Below, one piece after another: positions 1-8,676 of a stretch of 64,000 nucleotides of DNA. The DNA is from CBFHMJ01 sp965656875 (GTDB taxonomy: Bacteria; Pseudomonadota; Gammaproteobacteria; Enterobacterales; Alteromonadaceae), in contig CBFHMJ010000026.1 in assembly GCA_965656875.1 (NCBI GenBank), positions 62,001 through 126,000 on the forward strand, in the 5' to 3' direction. Numbering within the stretch: the first letter of the stretch is position 1; every line of letters begins with the position of its first letter. Position numbers and translations under genes: made by a program. Under the pieces are notes generated by a model that was given only the letters and a program-made list of their open reading frames with translations, made no database searches and was not told the origin of the DNA.

Positions 1-2
1 AC

Positions 3-179
3 TACCGCGTAGAAGAAGCCAAACAGCTGCTAATTAACAGTGACATGTTAGTGTCTACCATAGCGTATGAAGTCGGCTTTAAGTCCAAATCAACGTTTAA
101 TGCGGCCTTTAAAAAAGTCGCAGGAGAAACGCCTACTGCGTTTAAAAAGTCATTTTTGGATAAAAAAGCGACAAATTAA
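3..179 (+). CDS. AraC-family transcriptional regulator, C-terminal end only
   Basis: The window opens inside a gene. The third frame reads 58 residues to a TAA at 177-179. They match the second helix-turn-helix of an AraC/XylS DNA-binding domain: a helix ending in VSTIAYEVGFKSKSTFNAAF, then KKVAGETPTAFKKS, the usual end signature (F-K-x-x-G-x-T-P-x-x-F/Y). The effector domain lies outside the window, so its target and ligand cannot be told. It precedes the DUF2306 membrane protein gene in the same direction with a gap of about 94 bases. That gap holds an imperfect dyad, CGTCCG...CGGACG, at 189-212. Confidence 0.85.
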   Translation, partial: YRVEEAKQLLINSDMLVSTIAYEVGFKSKSTFNAAFKKVAGETPTAFKKSFLDKKATN

Positions 180-273
180 CGTCTAATTCGTCCGAATATG
201 CCCATCCGGACGACACAAATACCGTATTTCTACAAAATCCTGTTCAATTATTGTTAAAAGAACAGGACGTACG

Positions 274-1167
274 ATGAGCATTACAACAGATAAATTATCG
301 CCATCATCACTTTATAAAAAAGACATTCAGGCCACGCAGCAATCGAATCCCACAGGCGCGAGCTGGATAACCCGGTGCTACCAGTATTCTGCGGTATTCT
401 GGTTTTTGTCGATTCTTGTCGGTCAGTGGTTATTCTTTTATTTCATCATGTCGTTTTATGGTTTTTCGGTGATCAACGACAATATGGAGATTTGGAATCG
501 ATGGGAGCCACTGGGTAGTCGCCCTTATCATGAAGGTGATGCGACGGGAAACATGATGTTTGCTATTCATGCAATTGGCGCAGGTATTGTTGCATTCGGT
601 GGTGCATTACAACTTATTCCCAGGCTTAGAACGATAGCCCCCAGGTTTCATAAAATTAATGGTTATGTTTATCTGCTCACCGTATTCTTTTTGGCTATTT
701 CCGGCTTTTATCTTTCTCTGATACGAGGTGCCAGCCCCAGTTCACTCGCGGCGATTGGTACGTCGCTCAACGGTATTCTCATCCTGTTTTTTGCTTACCT
801 GACGGTTAAAACGGCTATAAAAAGAGACCTTAATAATCATCGAAAATGGGCAATCAGATTATTTTTAGTCGCTAATGCTCAATGGTTTTTAAGAGTTGGC
901 GTGTTTAGCTATTTAATTTCAGGTACGACACTCGGCGGCAATCCTGCGTTTGGTGATGTGTTCTTTAGTGTCTGGACATTTGCTTGTTACTTGCTGCCAC
1001 TGGCCGCCGCACAGCTTTATTTTGTTGCTGCACATAAACGCCATCATCGACTGAAAATTATCTCAGCAACGACATTGACTGTCCTGACACTCTTCATGCT
1101 GGTGGGTGTACTCGGTTTGACGCCATTTTTACAGCTCATTCTTAGTGGAGAGCCGGTAAAACTTTGA
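274..1167 (+). CDS. DUF2306 family integral membrane protein
   Basis: A 297-residue protein with about seven hydrophobic segments, roughly at residues 38-62, 90-115, 130-150, 160-178, 196-215, 227-252 and 265-290. The central part (FGGALQLIPRLR, then PRFHKINGYVYLL) is characteristic of the DUF2306 family of predicted membrane proteins, whose biochemical role is not established. Conserved histidines lie in or next to membrane segments (IHAIG, FHKINGY, NNHRKWAIR), which could suggest cofactor binding, but that is inference. The start is supported by an AGGACG ribosome site eight bases upstream. The preceding AraC gene may regulate it. Confidence 0.8.
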   Translation: MSITTDKLSPSSLYKKDIQATQQSNPTGASWITRCYQYSAVFWFLSILVGQWLFFYFIMSFYGFSVINDNMEIWNRWEPLGSRPYHEGDATGNMMFAIHAIGAGIVAFGGALQLIPRLRTIAPRFHKINGYVYLLTVFFLAISGFYLSLIRGASPSSLAAIGTSLNGILILFFAYLTVKTAIKRDLNNHRKWAIRLFLVANAQWFLRVGVFSYLISGTTLGGNPAFGDVFFSVWTFACYLLPLAAAQLYFVAAHKRHHRLKIISATTLTVLTLFMLVGVLGLTPFLQLILSGEPVKL

Positions 1168-1315
1168 CGTTTTGGTCGACTCATGTAACCGGGGTGAAGC
1201 ATAAAATAATATATTAGAAGAAAAAGTAATATCTTGTATACTCTTTGTGCTGCTTCCGTGTAGCTCTGGTTGCAGTGATTATTGTCAACACGTACAAAGG
1301 GATAAAGAAGTCACT

Positions 1316-2104
1316 ATGAAGTTAATAGTATTATTCGCCGTTTTAATGTCTGTTTCTTTTACATCGCAAGCATCGATAACAGTGAAAGGCACCGTATTTG
1401 ACGGTAAGGGAAACCTGGTTACAAAATGTGATGTATTTTTCAATAAAGAAAAATGGATCACCAAAGAAAGTACCCATGTCACCTGTAATGAACAGGGCCA
1501 GTACACCGCAACGATAGAGCCGGGTGTTTATAACTCGCTGTATATTTGCGATGAAGACAAATATGCAAAAACAGCATTGGAGTTTTGGGGCTGGAACCTA
1601 CATCTAACTGAGTCTCAAACAATTGATGCAGCATTTGACACGATTGAAGTGTATAGCTTGTCTACCTGGGCCTCAAATGGTGGATCAAATTCACTGTTTG
1701 CATCCTTCAGACCTATGCTGTTACAAAACGCCTCAGCAACACAAAAGATGCAGCTAAAAGACGATAATTTTACGTATAAAACCGTAAATGGTAGGAAAAT
1801 CGCTGTGTTAGACATTACGCCAACGCTCACCCCGGCGCTGATTCACGGCTTTGTTGACGACAAGTCGATTGAATTACTGGATTATTTCTGGAGTTATGAA
1901 AAGGTAGACAATTGCGGGCATTTCCCCAAGGACTTCGATGTAACAAAAGGATGCTATATGCCGATGGTGATCGCGCAGTTTCGCAAACCGACACTTGAAG
2001 CTGGTCAACATACCTTAAAAGTCAGAATTTTCGACCAAACGTCCGGTGAAATGGGCGAGGGCATCACCCACTTTACGGCGAATAAATCAGGCTATGGTTT
2101 TTAA
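1316..2104 (+). CDS. Small exported protein of unknown function
   Basis: I chose the ATG at 1316 (262 residues) over an upstream ATG at 1247 because only the inner start gives a classical signal peptide: MKLIVLFAVLMSVSFTSQAS, with cleavage likely after SQA. A GGGATAAAG-like ribosome site precedes it. The mature protein begins ITVKGTVFDGKGN, which resembles the first strands of a carboxypeptidase-regulatory or transthyretin-like beta sandwich, and contains several cysteines that could form disulfides in the periplasm. I do not recognise the family. It is flanked by a membrane protein and a convergent esterase, with no obvious functional link. Confidence 0.7.
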   Translation: MKLIVLFAVLMSVSFTSQASITVKGTVFDGKGNLVTKCDVFFNKEKWITKESTHVTCNEQGQYTATIEPGVYNSLYICDEDKYAKTALEFWGWNLHLTESQTIDAAFDTIEVYSLSTWASNGGSNSLFASFRPMLLQNASATQKMQLKDDNFTYKTVNGRKIAVLDITPTLTPALIHGFVDDKSIELLDYFWSYEKVDNCGHFPKDFDVTKGCYMPMVIAQFRKPTLEAGQHTLKVRIFDQTSGEMGEGITHFTANKSGYGF

Positions 2105-2140
2105 GTTCAGTATGTAAACAGCTAATCATGACTTAACAAT

Positions 2141-2177
2141 AAAATGGACTAAACCCGCGTTGGCGGGGTTAGTCCAT
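2141..2177. terminator. Intrinsic terminator between convergent genes
   Basis: A 15-bp inverted repeat with one mismatch (2144-2158 against 2163-2177) has a four-base loop between GCGGGTTTAG-type arms. Read on the minus strand it is followed by TTTTATTG, so it best fits as the terminator of the esterase gene. On the plus strand no T-run follows, but the stem could also stop the exported-protein transcript. Confidence 0.65.
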
Positions 2178-2207
2178 CATGGCTGAGTCACGATGAAGCA
2201 ACCAACA

Positions 2208-3083
2208 CTACCGTCCATCGCTGAACAAATCGATTAATCCATAATAGAATGCTAAGAACATCACGGTTCCATGAGTTTCTTCAGGAAAATACCGGCTACC
2301 CACGACGAATTCCGGGTTATCAATTTCCCGCAATCCTGCAATAAACTCATTGCCCCACTGCCGGTTCGTCATGCCTAACTCACCTAAATGGTCATTATTG
2401 GCAAGACCAACGAAGACGTTGATTTTTTTATTCGTTAGCCCTTTTTTGGTATTGACTAACGTCCGATTTAAATAGTTTTCATCCCAGACAAACGTCGCAT
2501 CAGCAATCAGGTAATGGCTGAACATATCCGGATGTTTGAGTAACAGATGGGCGGCAAACAAACCACCGAATGACATGCCTATTAATCCCCGGGTTTTATT
2601 GGTTCTGTATCTGGATGCGATGACAGGAAATAACTCGTCGTTGATAAAGGTGGCGAAGGTGTCTGCGCCGCCACTGTTATCCGCCAGCTTATCCAGGACT
2701 TTACCCTTAAACTCCAGGTCTTTCTTCGTTGGAATTAAATCTCGCGTTCGATTGGTATTGGGAATAGACACGACAATAAATTCTGGAATTTGCTGACTGA
2801 GATCATAATAAGACAACGCCTCAATCATGCCACCAACACCACGCATTCTGGTTTCGTAGCCGTCTAACACATATAAAACAGGGTAGGTTTGATCCGTGTT
2901 TTCACCGTAGGAAGGCGGCAAATGAACCGCATATCTTCTCGGTTCATTCATTATTTTTGAGTCTATTTCGTACCAGGAACCGCTGGAGATTGTTGCCAGC
3001 GGCTCTGCCGTCGTGGCACTGGTTGTTAAAGAGAAACACAACGATAACAATAATAAAATGTGAATAAATCCTGGTCTTGTCAT
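2208..3083 (-). CDS. Exported alpha/beta-hydrolase, esterase D / IroE-like family
   Basis: A 291-residue protein with an N-terminal signal peptide (hydrophobic residues 6-22). It is a putative-esterase family (PF00756-type) hydrolase: RRYAVHLPPSY and YPVLYVLDGYE are the family's N-terminal strands, the nucleophile elbow is GMSFGG with Ser near residue 171, and a late ETHGTVMF carries the likely catalytic His. Relatives hydrolyse ester bonds in siderophores (IroE, Fes-like) or S-formylglutathione. The signal peptide favours a periplasmic substrate, but the sequence alone does not identify it. It is divergent from an AraC regulator 61 bases away, a typical regulator-target arrangement. Confidence 0.8.
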   Translation of the reverse strand: MTRPGFIHILLLLSLCFSLTTSATTAEPLATISSGSWYEIDSKIMNEPRRYAVHLPPSYGENTDQTYPVLYVLDGYETRMRGVGGMIEALSYYDLSQQIPEFIVVSIPNTNRTRDLIPTKKDLEFKGKVLDKLADNSGGADTFATFINDELFPVIASRYRTNKTRGLIGMSFGGLFAAHLLLKHPDMFSHYLIADATFVWDENYLNRTLVNTKKGLTNKKINVFVGLANNDHLGELGMTNRQWGNEFIAGLREIDNPEFVVGSRYFPEETHGTVMFLAFYYGLIDLFSDGR

Positions 3084-3144
3084 AATGAGTCTGCCGTTTA
3101 ATTGTGATTATTTTGGCACTATATCAATAAGTTAATTTCTCGAA

Positions 3145-4074
3145 TTGCAAAATCTTGCGCGTTTGTTACAGTTCAGATGTGGTATCAATGAGACTGGAAC
3201 ATTGAAGACATTTCACCCGGGAAAAAGCGAAAAACCTCATAACGCTGGCTTTAAAAACGTAGTATCTGAAAAACTGATTCGCGGTGTTAGCTTCAAACTG
3301 TGGGACGTTGATGCGATAGATATTGAATATCACTATCAAGATGGCCACACCCTGAGCTTGTACTTACACGGCGGCCAAACCACTTATCGCTGCGATAAAC
3401 CCCATCTTAAGGGAGAAGCTGGTAAGCTCTGTTTGATGCCGAAGGATCATCTGAGCCGCTGGAACTCACTCAATCCCATCAGAATTGCACACCTTTATTT
3501 ACCCGAGCAGATTATTCGACAGGACGCTGAGCGATTTCTGGATATCGATGCCAGATTCGCCGAATTGAAAGATGTGACTTATCAGGAAGACCCGTACTTA
3601 AGCCGCGCCATGCTTAGCCTGATTCATGCCTTAAACGATGACAGCGAGATAGACCCCTTATTTGCTGAAGAAGCCTTAAACGCCGTGAGCTATCGACTAT
3701 TACAGTGCTACAGGCAAAGTGGTCAACACAAAGGGGGAGTAAGTAAAGGGTTGTCGCCCAGCCAAAGACAACGGGTGAAAACCTTCATAAAAGATAATCT
3801 GGCAGAAAAAATCACGTTAGCATCACTGGCCGATTTATTACATCTGAGCCCGTTCCACTTCGCGAGAATGTTTAAAGAAAGCTTTGGCGATTCTCCCGCC
3901 AATTTTGTCATACGACAGAGAATTGAACGGGCGAAGGACTTTTTAAAAAGTAATGCAACCTTAACGTTCATCGCCAATGAATGTGGCTTTAGTCATCAGA
4001 GTCATTTTAATAATTATTTTAAAAAGCATACGGGAATTACGCCCGCTGCTTACAGGCAGTTAATTTATGGTTAG
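3145..4074 (+). CDS. AraC-family transcriptional regulator
   Basis: Up to 309 residues. The C-terminal 100 residues form a complete AraC/XylS domain: the first helix-turn-helix around ITLASLADLLHLSPFHFARM, the second around LTFIANECGFSHQSHFNNYF, ending KKHTGITPAAYRQ. The N-terminal 190 residues are the presumed effector domain and have no clear family match by eye. The start is uncertain. The frame opens with TTG codons (3145, 3163, 3202) and has no ATG before about residue 98, so a TTG start is likely and 3202 is a plausible alternative. It is divergent from the exported esterase, which it probably controls (inference). Confidence 0.8.
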   Translation: MQNLARLLQFRCGINETGTLKTFHPGKSEKPHNAGFKNVVSEKLIRGVSFKLWDVDAIDIEYHYQDGHTLSLYLHGGQTTYRCDKPHLKGEAGKLCLMPKDHLSRWNSLNPIRIAHLYLPEQIIRQDAERFLDIDARFAELKDVTYQEDPYLSRAMLSLIHALNDDSEIDPLFAEEALNAVSYRLLQCYRQSGQHKGGVSKGLSPSQRQRVKTFIKDNLAEKITLASLADLLHLSPFHFARMFKESFGDSPANFVIRQRIERAKDFLKSNATLTFIANECGFSHQSHFNNYFKKHTGITPAAYRQLIYG

Positions 4075-4154
4075 ATAGTATTTTGGAATCGGTGATTTGA
4101 ATTGAGTGCTGAGATTTATTTGAGTGAACAATGTTTTCCACTAGTTGTAGTAGC

Positions 4155-4539
4155 TCACCAGGTAGTAAGATTCTCTTTGTTTTCATCAAGACTATGAAAT
4201 ATTTGCCAAAGGTTATAAATAGCAGCTTTTGACTTCACCAATACTGAAAACAACTTATCTGCATCTAACCGGGTCCAATAGTTCTTGTCGCCAACGCTTC
4301 GTCCGATTTCTTCAAGTATTTTCTTGCCATCATCATTCGTTAGAACCTCATACAACGGAAGTATCTTCTTTATCTGAGAGTTATAATCAGATTCAGTTGA
4401 TAATTGTGATGTAACACTTGCCGCACCACTTTTTAATGGTGAATCCCATTGATTGATGAACGAAATTTCTTCACTGAATAAATGAGAATTGACTTTGTTA
4501 TTTATCCTCGCTGGTTTATTCCAATTGTTAAAAAATCAT
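4155..4539 (-). pseudogene. Hypothetical small protein gene broken by a frameshift after the start
   Basis: On the minus strand an open frame of 127 codons (4535 down to 4155) has protein-like composition: ...LPLYEVLTNDDGKKILEE and LDADKLFSVLVKSKAA near its C-terminus, then NLWQIFHSLDENKE. It has no ATG or GTG, and the first TTG is only at 4355. An ATG sits at 4539-4537 but reads ATG ATT TTT TAA. Removing one base from the T6 run (A6 on the plus strand, 4530-4535) would join this ATG to the open frame and give about 128 residues. A TATAAT hexamer lies just before that ATG. It may be a recent frameshift, a sequencing error or a slippage-controlled start. The family is not recognised. Confidence 0.4.
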
Positions 4540-4624
4540 ATTATACGCGGTGATTTAATGTTGATTTAACTGAGTTTTTATAGTGATTGTTTGCAATCAT
4601 TTCATAAATCTATATGAATGAGGT

Positions 4625-5383
4625 ATGACAATGACTCAATGGACCAGTGAATATAATGATAGGGCTTATATTAGCTACACCCCAACTCAGCGAATAATGA
4701 CAAAGTATGAAAACAAGATTGATTATATGGGAATGATACAGCTTTGTAGTGTGGGTGAAATGAATGGTTCTGCGATGTGTCCTGAATGGGAGCCGTGGGG
4801 ATTTGGTAAGTCATTACCTAAAGGAATCGCCAGTACAGAACCCGGAGATAAATTAACCTATAAAAGCAAAACGCTGGTGGATGGATTTTTTATTGACCAG
4901 GAATACAATACGGACTGTCCATTTTTTCAGTCGAGCTGGTTATTAATGTTTGAGAGTTTAAATGAGAGAGGAAGAGACACCAACAGTAAAGAATGGATAG
5001 ACTATATATGTGGTAAGTCTGATGAATATAAAGCCACATTTGGTCAGCGAACTTATTTAAGGAAAGGATCACCTGGAACCATCGATTTAGTCGATCCATA
5101 CGTGAATCGTTCAGGAAGAGCCTTTGATTTTCGTTTTTTAGTGTTTCCCACATTGAAGATACAGTCAAAGTTGGTTGTCGTGGATTGTGGTTTGTATGGT
5201 GATGATTGTGAAACTGGCTTTATGGAAATCACACCGATAAATCTAGCTGGATTACTCAGCAATGATGCTTCAATTCTTGATCGAGCGATAAAAAAATATA
5301 ACAACCAATCAGGCCAAAGTTATTCGTTAGCGTTTGATCTTGAATCTGAAAAAGGTGGTAAAAACCCAATGAGTAAATTTTAG
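4625..5383 (+). CDS. Orphan protein of unknown function (252 aa)
   Basis: A 252-residue, probably cytoplasmic protein with no signal peptide or membrane segment. It is rich in aromatic residues and has six scattered cysteines (QLCS, AMCPEW, TDCPFF, YICGK, VDCGLYGDDCE). I recognise no domain. ATG 4625 is followed two codons later by another ATG, and the GAATGAGG sequence upstream is a weak ribosome site. A hairpin terminator follows directly. Local base composition is AT-rich compared with the flanking core genes, and the neighbour on the other strand is a broken frame, so this looks like an acquired accessory segment (inference). Confidence 0.6.
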   Translation: MTMTQWTSEYNDRAYISYTPTQRIMTKYENKIDYMGMIQLCSVGEMNGSAMCPEWEPWGFGKSLPKGIASTEPGDKLTYKSKTLVDGFFIDQEYNTDCPFFQSSWLLMFESLNERGRDTNSKEWIDYICGKSDEYKATFGQRTYLRKGSPGTIDLVDPYVNRSGRAFDFRFLVFPTLKIQSKLVVVDCGLYGDDCETGFMEITPINLAGLLSNDASILDRAIKKYNNQSGQSYSLAFDLESEKGGKNPMSKF

Positions 5384-5395
5384 AAATGATAAACA

Positions 5396-5437
5396 GGACA
5401 TCCATAAATTAACAATGGGTGTCCGAGTTAGTTTTTT
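5396..5437 (+). terminator. Intrinsic terminator after the orphan gene
   Basis: A ten-base stem GGACATCCAT (5396-5405) pairs with ATGGGTGTCC (5415-5424), including one G-T pair, with a nine-base loop. A GTTTTTTGG run follows at 5431-5437, slightly distant from the stem. Confidence 0.5.
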
Positions 5438-5523
5438 GGATTCAGTGTTATTTGATGAATTCAAGGGAATTTATAGTCGTTGTTAGCGAAACTGTATAAG
5501 TAAGCTATCAATGCCTTGAGAGC

Positions 5524-6156
5524 TTACTCCACCTTCTCTTTAAACTCACACAAATCTTCAATAATACAAGAACCACACTTCGGCTTTCGGGCTACACAGG
5601 TATAACGGCCATGAAGAATTAGCCAGTGGTGAACATCAACCTTAAATTCTTTAGGTACAACTTTCAGCAGTTTTTGTTCAACCTGATCAACGTTTTTACC
5701 CATAGCAAATTTAGTGCGATTCGATACGCGGTAAATATGCGTGTCTACGGCGATAGTAGGCCAGCCAAAAGCCGTATTTAAAACCACATTAGCCGTTTTG
5801 CGGCCGACACCCGGTAATGCTTCCAGTGCTTCACGGTTTTCAGGCACTTCACCGCCGTGAAGATCCAACAACATTTTACAGGCCTTATGAACGTTCTCAG
5901 CTTTTGAGTTATACAGGCCAATGGTTTTGATGTATTCCTTGAGTCCATCAACTCCGAGGTCGTAAATGGCTTGCGGAGTATTGGCGACAGGAAACAACTT
6001 ACGAGTCGCTTTGTTCACGCCGACATCGGTTGCCTGAGCGGAGAGTGTGACGGCAACCAGCAGTTCGAACGGCGAAGAAAACTCCAGTTCGGTGGTCGGG
6101 TGCGGGTTGTCGTCGCGTAGTCTGGTGAGGATTTCTAATCGTTTTTCTTTGTTCAC
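5524..6156 (-). CDS. nth: Endonuclease III (DNA glycosylase/AP lyase)
   Basis: A 210-residue protein, the same length class as E. coli Nth. It removes oxidised pyrimidines and cleaves abasic sites in base-excision repair. The helix-hairpin-helix LPGVGRKTANVV contains the catalytic Lys at residue 120, and IAVDTH carries the catalytic Asp at 138. The C-terminal cluster motif C-x6-C-x2-C-x5-C (CVARKPKCGSCIIEDLC) binds the 4Fe-4S cluster. It is the last gene of the rnf operon, 15 bases behind rnfE, the usual gammaproteobacterial arrangement. A GTAAGCT/AGCTTAC dyad overlaps its stop codon (5500-5527) and could contribute to transcription end. Confidence 0.97.
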   Translation of the reverse strand: MNKEKRLEILTRLRDDNPHPTTELEFSSPFELLVAVTLSAQATDVGVNKATRKLFPVANTPQAIYDLGVDGLKEYIKTIGLYNSKAENVHKACKMLLDLHGGEVPENREALEALPGVGRKTANVVLNTAFGWPTIAVDTHIYRVSNRTKFAMGKNVDQVEQKLLKVVPKEFKVDVHHWLILHGRYTCVARKPKCGSCIIEDLCEFKEKVE

Positions 6157-6171
6157 GGTTTAATCTTCTTA

Positions 6172-6939
6172 TTATTCTGTTACCCGTGTCACACGCGCAC
6201 GAGTAATCGCTGGTTGCTCAATCGTTTTCTTTTTCTTTTCGTCGAGTTTTTTATCGATAGCGTTTTTCGCGGCAATAAAAAAGCCCATCGCCAGGAATGC
6301 GCCCGGCGGTAAAATCGCCAGCAAAAACGCGGAGTCAATTTGCAATACCTCAATGCGCAGTGGTGCGGCCCATGCGCCCAGCAAACGTTCAGCGCCATCG
6401 AATAACGTGCCCTGACCGAGAATTTCCCTGACGCCACCCAGTAAAACCAGCACAATCGTGAAACCTAAGCCCATCATAAAACCATCGAGCGCCGCCCAAA
6501 GTGGGTTATTGCGAGAGGCGAATGCTTCCGCCCGGCCAATGATGACGCAGTTAGTCACAATCAATGGAATGAAAATACCGAGTGACTGGTATAAATCCCA
6601 GGTGTACGCATTCATCAGCAACTGAATGGTGGTCACAAACGTTGCAATGATCATAACAAATACGGGAATACGGATTTCGCCGGGTACGAACTGACGAATC
6701 AGTGAAACGGAGATATTTGAGCCCATCAATACTAACAAGGTCGCTATGCCAAGCCCGAGGCCGTTAACGGCGGAAGCGGTAACAGCGAGTAGGGGGCATA
6801 ACCCAAGCAGTTGAACCAGTGCCGGGTTATTTTCCCATAGTCCGGCAAGCGTTATAGATTTCGCCTGTTCCGCGTTATCAGTGACGGGGGTATCAGTCGT
6901 TTCAATGTGTTCTTCGTTGACCTGTGTGTTCTCTGTCAT
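6172..6939 (-). CDS. rnfE: Rnf electron-transport complex subunit E
   Basis: A 255-residue inner-membrane subunit of the Rnf/Rsx complex, which couples ferredoxin:NAD+ electron transfer to ion pumping or drives SoxR reduction. There are six hydrophobic segments, with family signatures LWENNPALVQLLGLCPLLAV near residue 35 and TNCVIIGRAEAFASRN near residue 135. The Cys of LGLCPLLAV and of TNCVIIGRAEAF are the conserved positions that, in RnfA/RnfE pairs, contribute to a membrane-embedded iron-sulfur centre. The N-terminal 30 residues are polar and Thr/Glu-rich, longer than usual. It is homologous to RnfA in this operon. Confidence 0.96.
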   Translation of the reverse strand: MTENTQVNEEHIETTDTPVTDNAEQAKSITLAGLWENNPALVQLLGLCPLLAVTASAVNGLGLGIATLLVLMGSNISVSLIRQFVPGEIRIPVFVMIIATFVTTIQLLMNAYTWDLYQSLGIFIPLIVTNCVIIGRAEAFASRNNPLWAALDGFMMGLGFTIVLVLLGGVREILGQGTLFDGAERLLGAWAAPLRIEVLQIDSAFLLAILPPGAFLAMGFFIAAKNAIDKKLDEKKKKTIEQPAITRARVTRVTE

Positions 6940-6951
6940 CGTTTTACTACC

Positions 6952-7584
6952 TTAATGTGCTTCACACTGGCTGGCCTGATTGAAAATATCTTGCTGGTTT
7001 TGCTCAAACCACATCAGGGTATTTTTTACCGACTTTACAACGGCTCGAGGCGTGATCGTGGCACCAGTAAACTGATCGAACATACCGCCATCTTTTTTGA
7101 CGGCCCAGCGTCTATCATCAGTACCTTCGATATGATGACCGGCTAAACTGTTGATCCAGTCACTTTTAATGATTTCTATTTTGTCGCCAAGCCCGGGTGT
7201 TTCCTGGTGGGCGAGCGTTCTTACGCCGATAACTTCACCTTCAATCGTTACGGCGACCAGTAAGTCGATGTTACCGCTGTATCCATCTGGCGCAGTTGTT
7301 TCGATCACCGCTGCAACCGGCGAACCATTAAACAGGGCGCGGTAAACATGTTTTGGCTCTGTGGAGCCGAGATATTGCTGATTGGTTACCAGTACACAGT
7401 TGCCTGTTAGCTGATTATTGTAGTAGCGCGTTGGAATAACCTGATTCAGTGAACGTTCCAGTTGTAACTGGCGTTGATGAGCGATGGCATCTTTTGTCAG
7501 GTAGCTGGTCAATGACACGATAAACGTGCAAATCAGGGCGAATATTGCCAGCAACAGGCCATTTTTACGGATTGAATCTAACAT
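6952..7584 (-). CDS. rnfG: Rnf electron-transport complex subunit G (covalent FMN)
   Basis: The start is placed at 7584 (MLDSIRKNG..., 210 residues), immediately past the rnfD stop. A longer frame to 7614 would overlap rnfD by 29 bases. One N-terminal membrane anchor (residues 7-28) is followed by a periplasmic FMN-binding domain. The flavin-attachment motif is TGATITPRAVV, whose second Thr (after GA) is the residue that takes FMN by phosphoester linkage through the ApbE flavin transferase. RnfG passes electrons between RnfD and the other redox centres. It lies between rnfD and rnfE, 12 bases before rnfE. Confidence 0.95.
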   Translation of the reverse strand: MLDSIRKNGLLLAIFALICTFIVSLTSYLTKDAIAHQRQLQLERSLNQVIPTRYYNNQLTGNCVLVTNQQYLGSTEPKHVYRALFNGSPVAAVIETTAPDGYSGNIDLLVAVTIEGEVIGVRTLAHQETPGLGDKIEIIKSDWINSLAGHHIEGTDDRRWAVKKDGGMFDQFTGATITPRAVVKSVKNTLMWFEQNQQDIFNQASQCEAH

Positions 7585-7585
7585 C

Positions 7586-8665
7586 TTAGCCTTGCTCCTG
7601 CTCTTTGTCGGCATGGCCGTATGTTCGTGGGCGGGTATAGTAATCGATTAGCGGCACACACATATTCGCCAATAAGACTGAGAATGCCATGGCATCCGGG
7701 TAGCCGCCGAATTGGCGGATTAAATACACCAGCACACCAATCATTGCTCCGTAATACAGTCGTCCTTTATTCGTGGTTGATGCTGATACGGGATCGGTGG
7801 CGATAAAGAACGCGCCCATCATGGTTGCACCTGAAAGCAGGTGAAAGACTGGCGATCCGCAACCATCAGGCGAAATCATAAAGCCGATCAATGACGCAAT
7901 AGTTAAGCCGCCGAGAAGTCCAACCGGAATATGCCAGCGAATCGTGTTGGTGAATAACAAGATCAGGCCACCGAGTAAAAACGCCAGATTCAGTGTTTGC
8001 CAGCCAATGCCAGCATGGTCACCGAACACCGGATTGTTAAAGACTTCGGTGGCAGTGTAGCCCTGTAATAATTCGGTTTTTAGCGTATCAAGTGGAGTAG
8101 CGAGTGTGACGGCATCAACGCCGTTTGTGATGCTTTGTCGGTAATGCTCAACGGTATTGCCACTGGCATCTGTTTCCAGAAAAATCAGTGAGGCCGTCTG
8201 GGATAAACCGGCCTGATGGCTTGCCAGCTCAGCCGGTGGTAGCCAACTGGTCATTTGTACCGGCCAGGCAACCAGCAGCATGACATATCCGGCCATAGCG
8301 GGGTTGAACAGATTAAAGCCAAGACCACCATAAAGCTGCTTAACGATAATAATGGCAAACAACGTGCCGCTTACCGTTACCCACCAGGGCGTAACTGACG
8401 GAATACTCATTGCCAATAATACGGCCGTTAGCAGGGCGCTGTAATCTTTAATGGTGGGTAAGATTGGGCGATTACGTAATTTAAGAATCGCGGCTTCTGC
8501 ACCGATAGCAGTAAGCGCCGCAATACCAAGATGGATCAAATTACCCCAACCAAAGTAATACCATTGCACCGCCATTGCTGGCATGCAGGCAAGAATGACC
8601 ATCAACATGATAGTCCGGGTTGAACGCTTGTTATGTGAATGTGGAGAACTGGCCAACGTCATCAT
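7586..8665 (-). CDS. rnfD: Rnf electron-transport complex subunit D (covalent FMN)
   Basis: A 359-residue membrane subunit with about nine or ten hydrophobic segments, related to NqrB. The motif LLSGATMMGAFFIATDPV (around residues 275-292) is the conserved SGAT flavin-attachment site that carries covalent FMN, followed by the TDPVSA signature. It forms part of the ion-translocating membrane core with RnfE and RnfA. It begins 11 bases after rnfC ends, and its stop is directly followed by the rnfG start, implying tight co-translation. Confidence 0.96.
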   Translation of the reverse strand: MMTLASSPHSHNKRSTRTIMLMVILACMPAMAVQWYYFGWGNLIHLGIAALTAIGAEAAILKLRNRPILPTIKDYSALLTAVLLAMSIPSVTPWWVTVSGTLFAIIIVKQLYGGLGFNLFNPAMAGYVMLLVAWPVQMTSWLPPAELASHQAGLSQTASLIFLETDASGNTVEHYRQSITNGVDAVTLATPLDTLKTELLQGYTATEVFNNPVFGDHAGIGWQTLNLAFLLGGLILLFTNTIRWHIPVGLLGGLTIASLIGFMISPDGCGSPVFHLLSGATMMGAFFIATDPVSASTTNKGRLYYGAMIGVLVYLIRQFGGYPDAMAFSVLLANMCVPLIDYYTRPRTYGHADKEQEQG

Positions 8666-8676
8666 AATGGCTGGGT

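Noticed and set aside
1247..1315. N-terminal extension of the exported protein from ATG 1247
   Set aside because: It places 23 polar residues before a textbook signal peptide, and the inner ATG has a better ribosome site.
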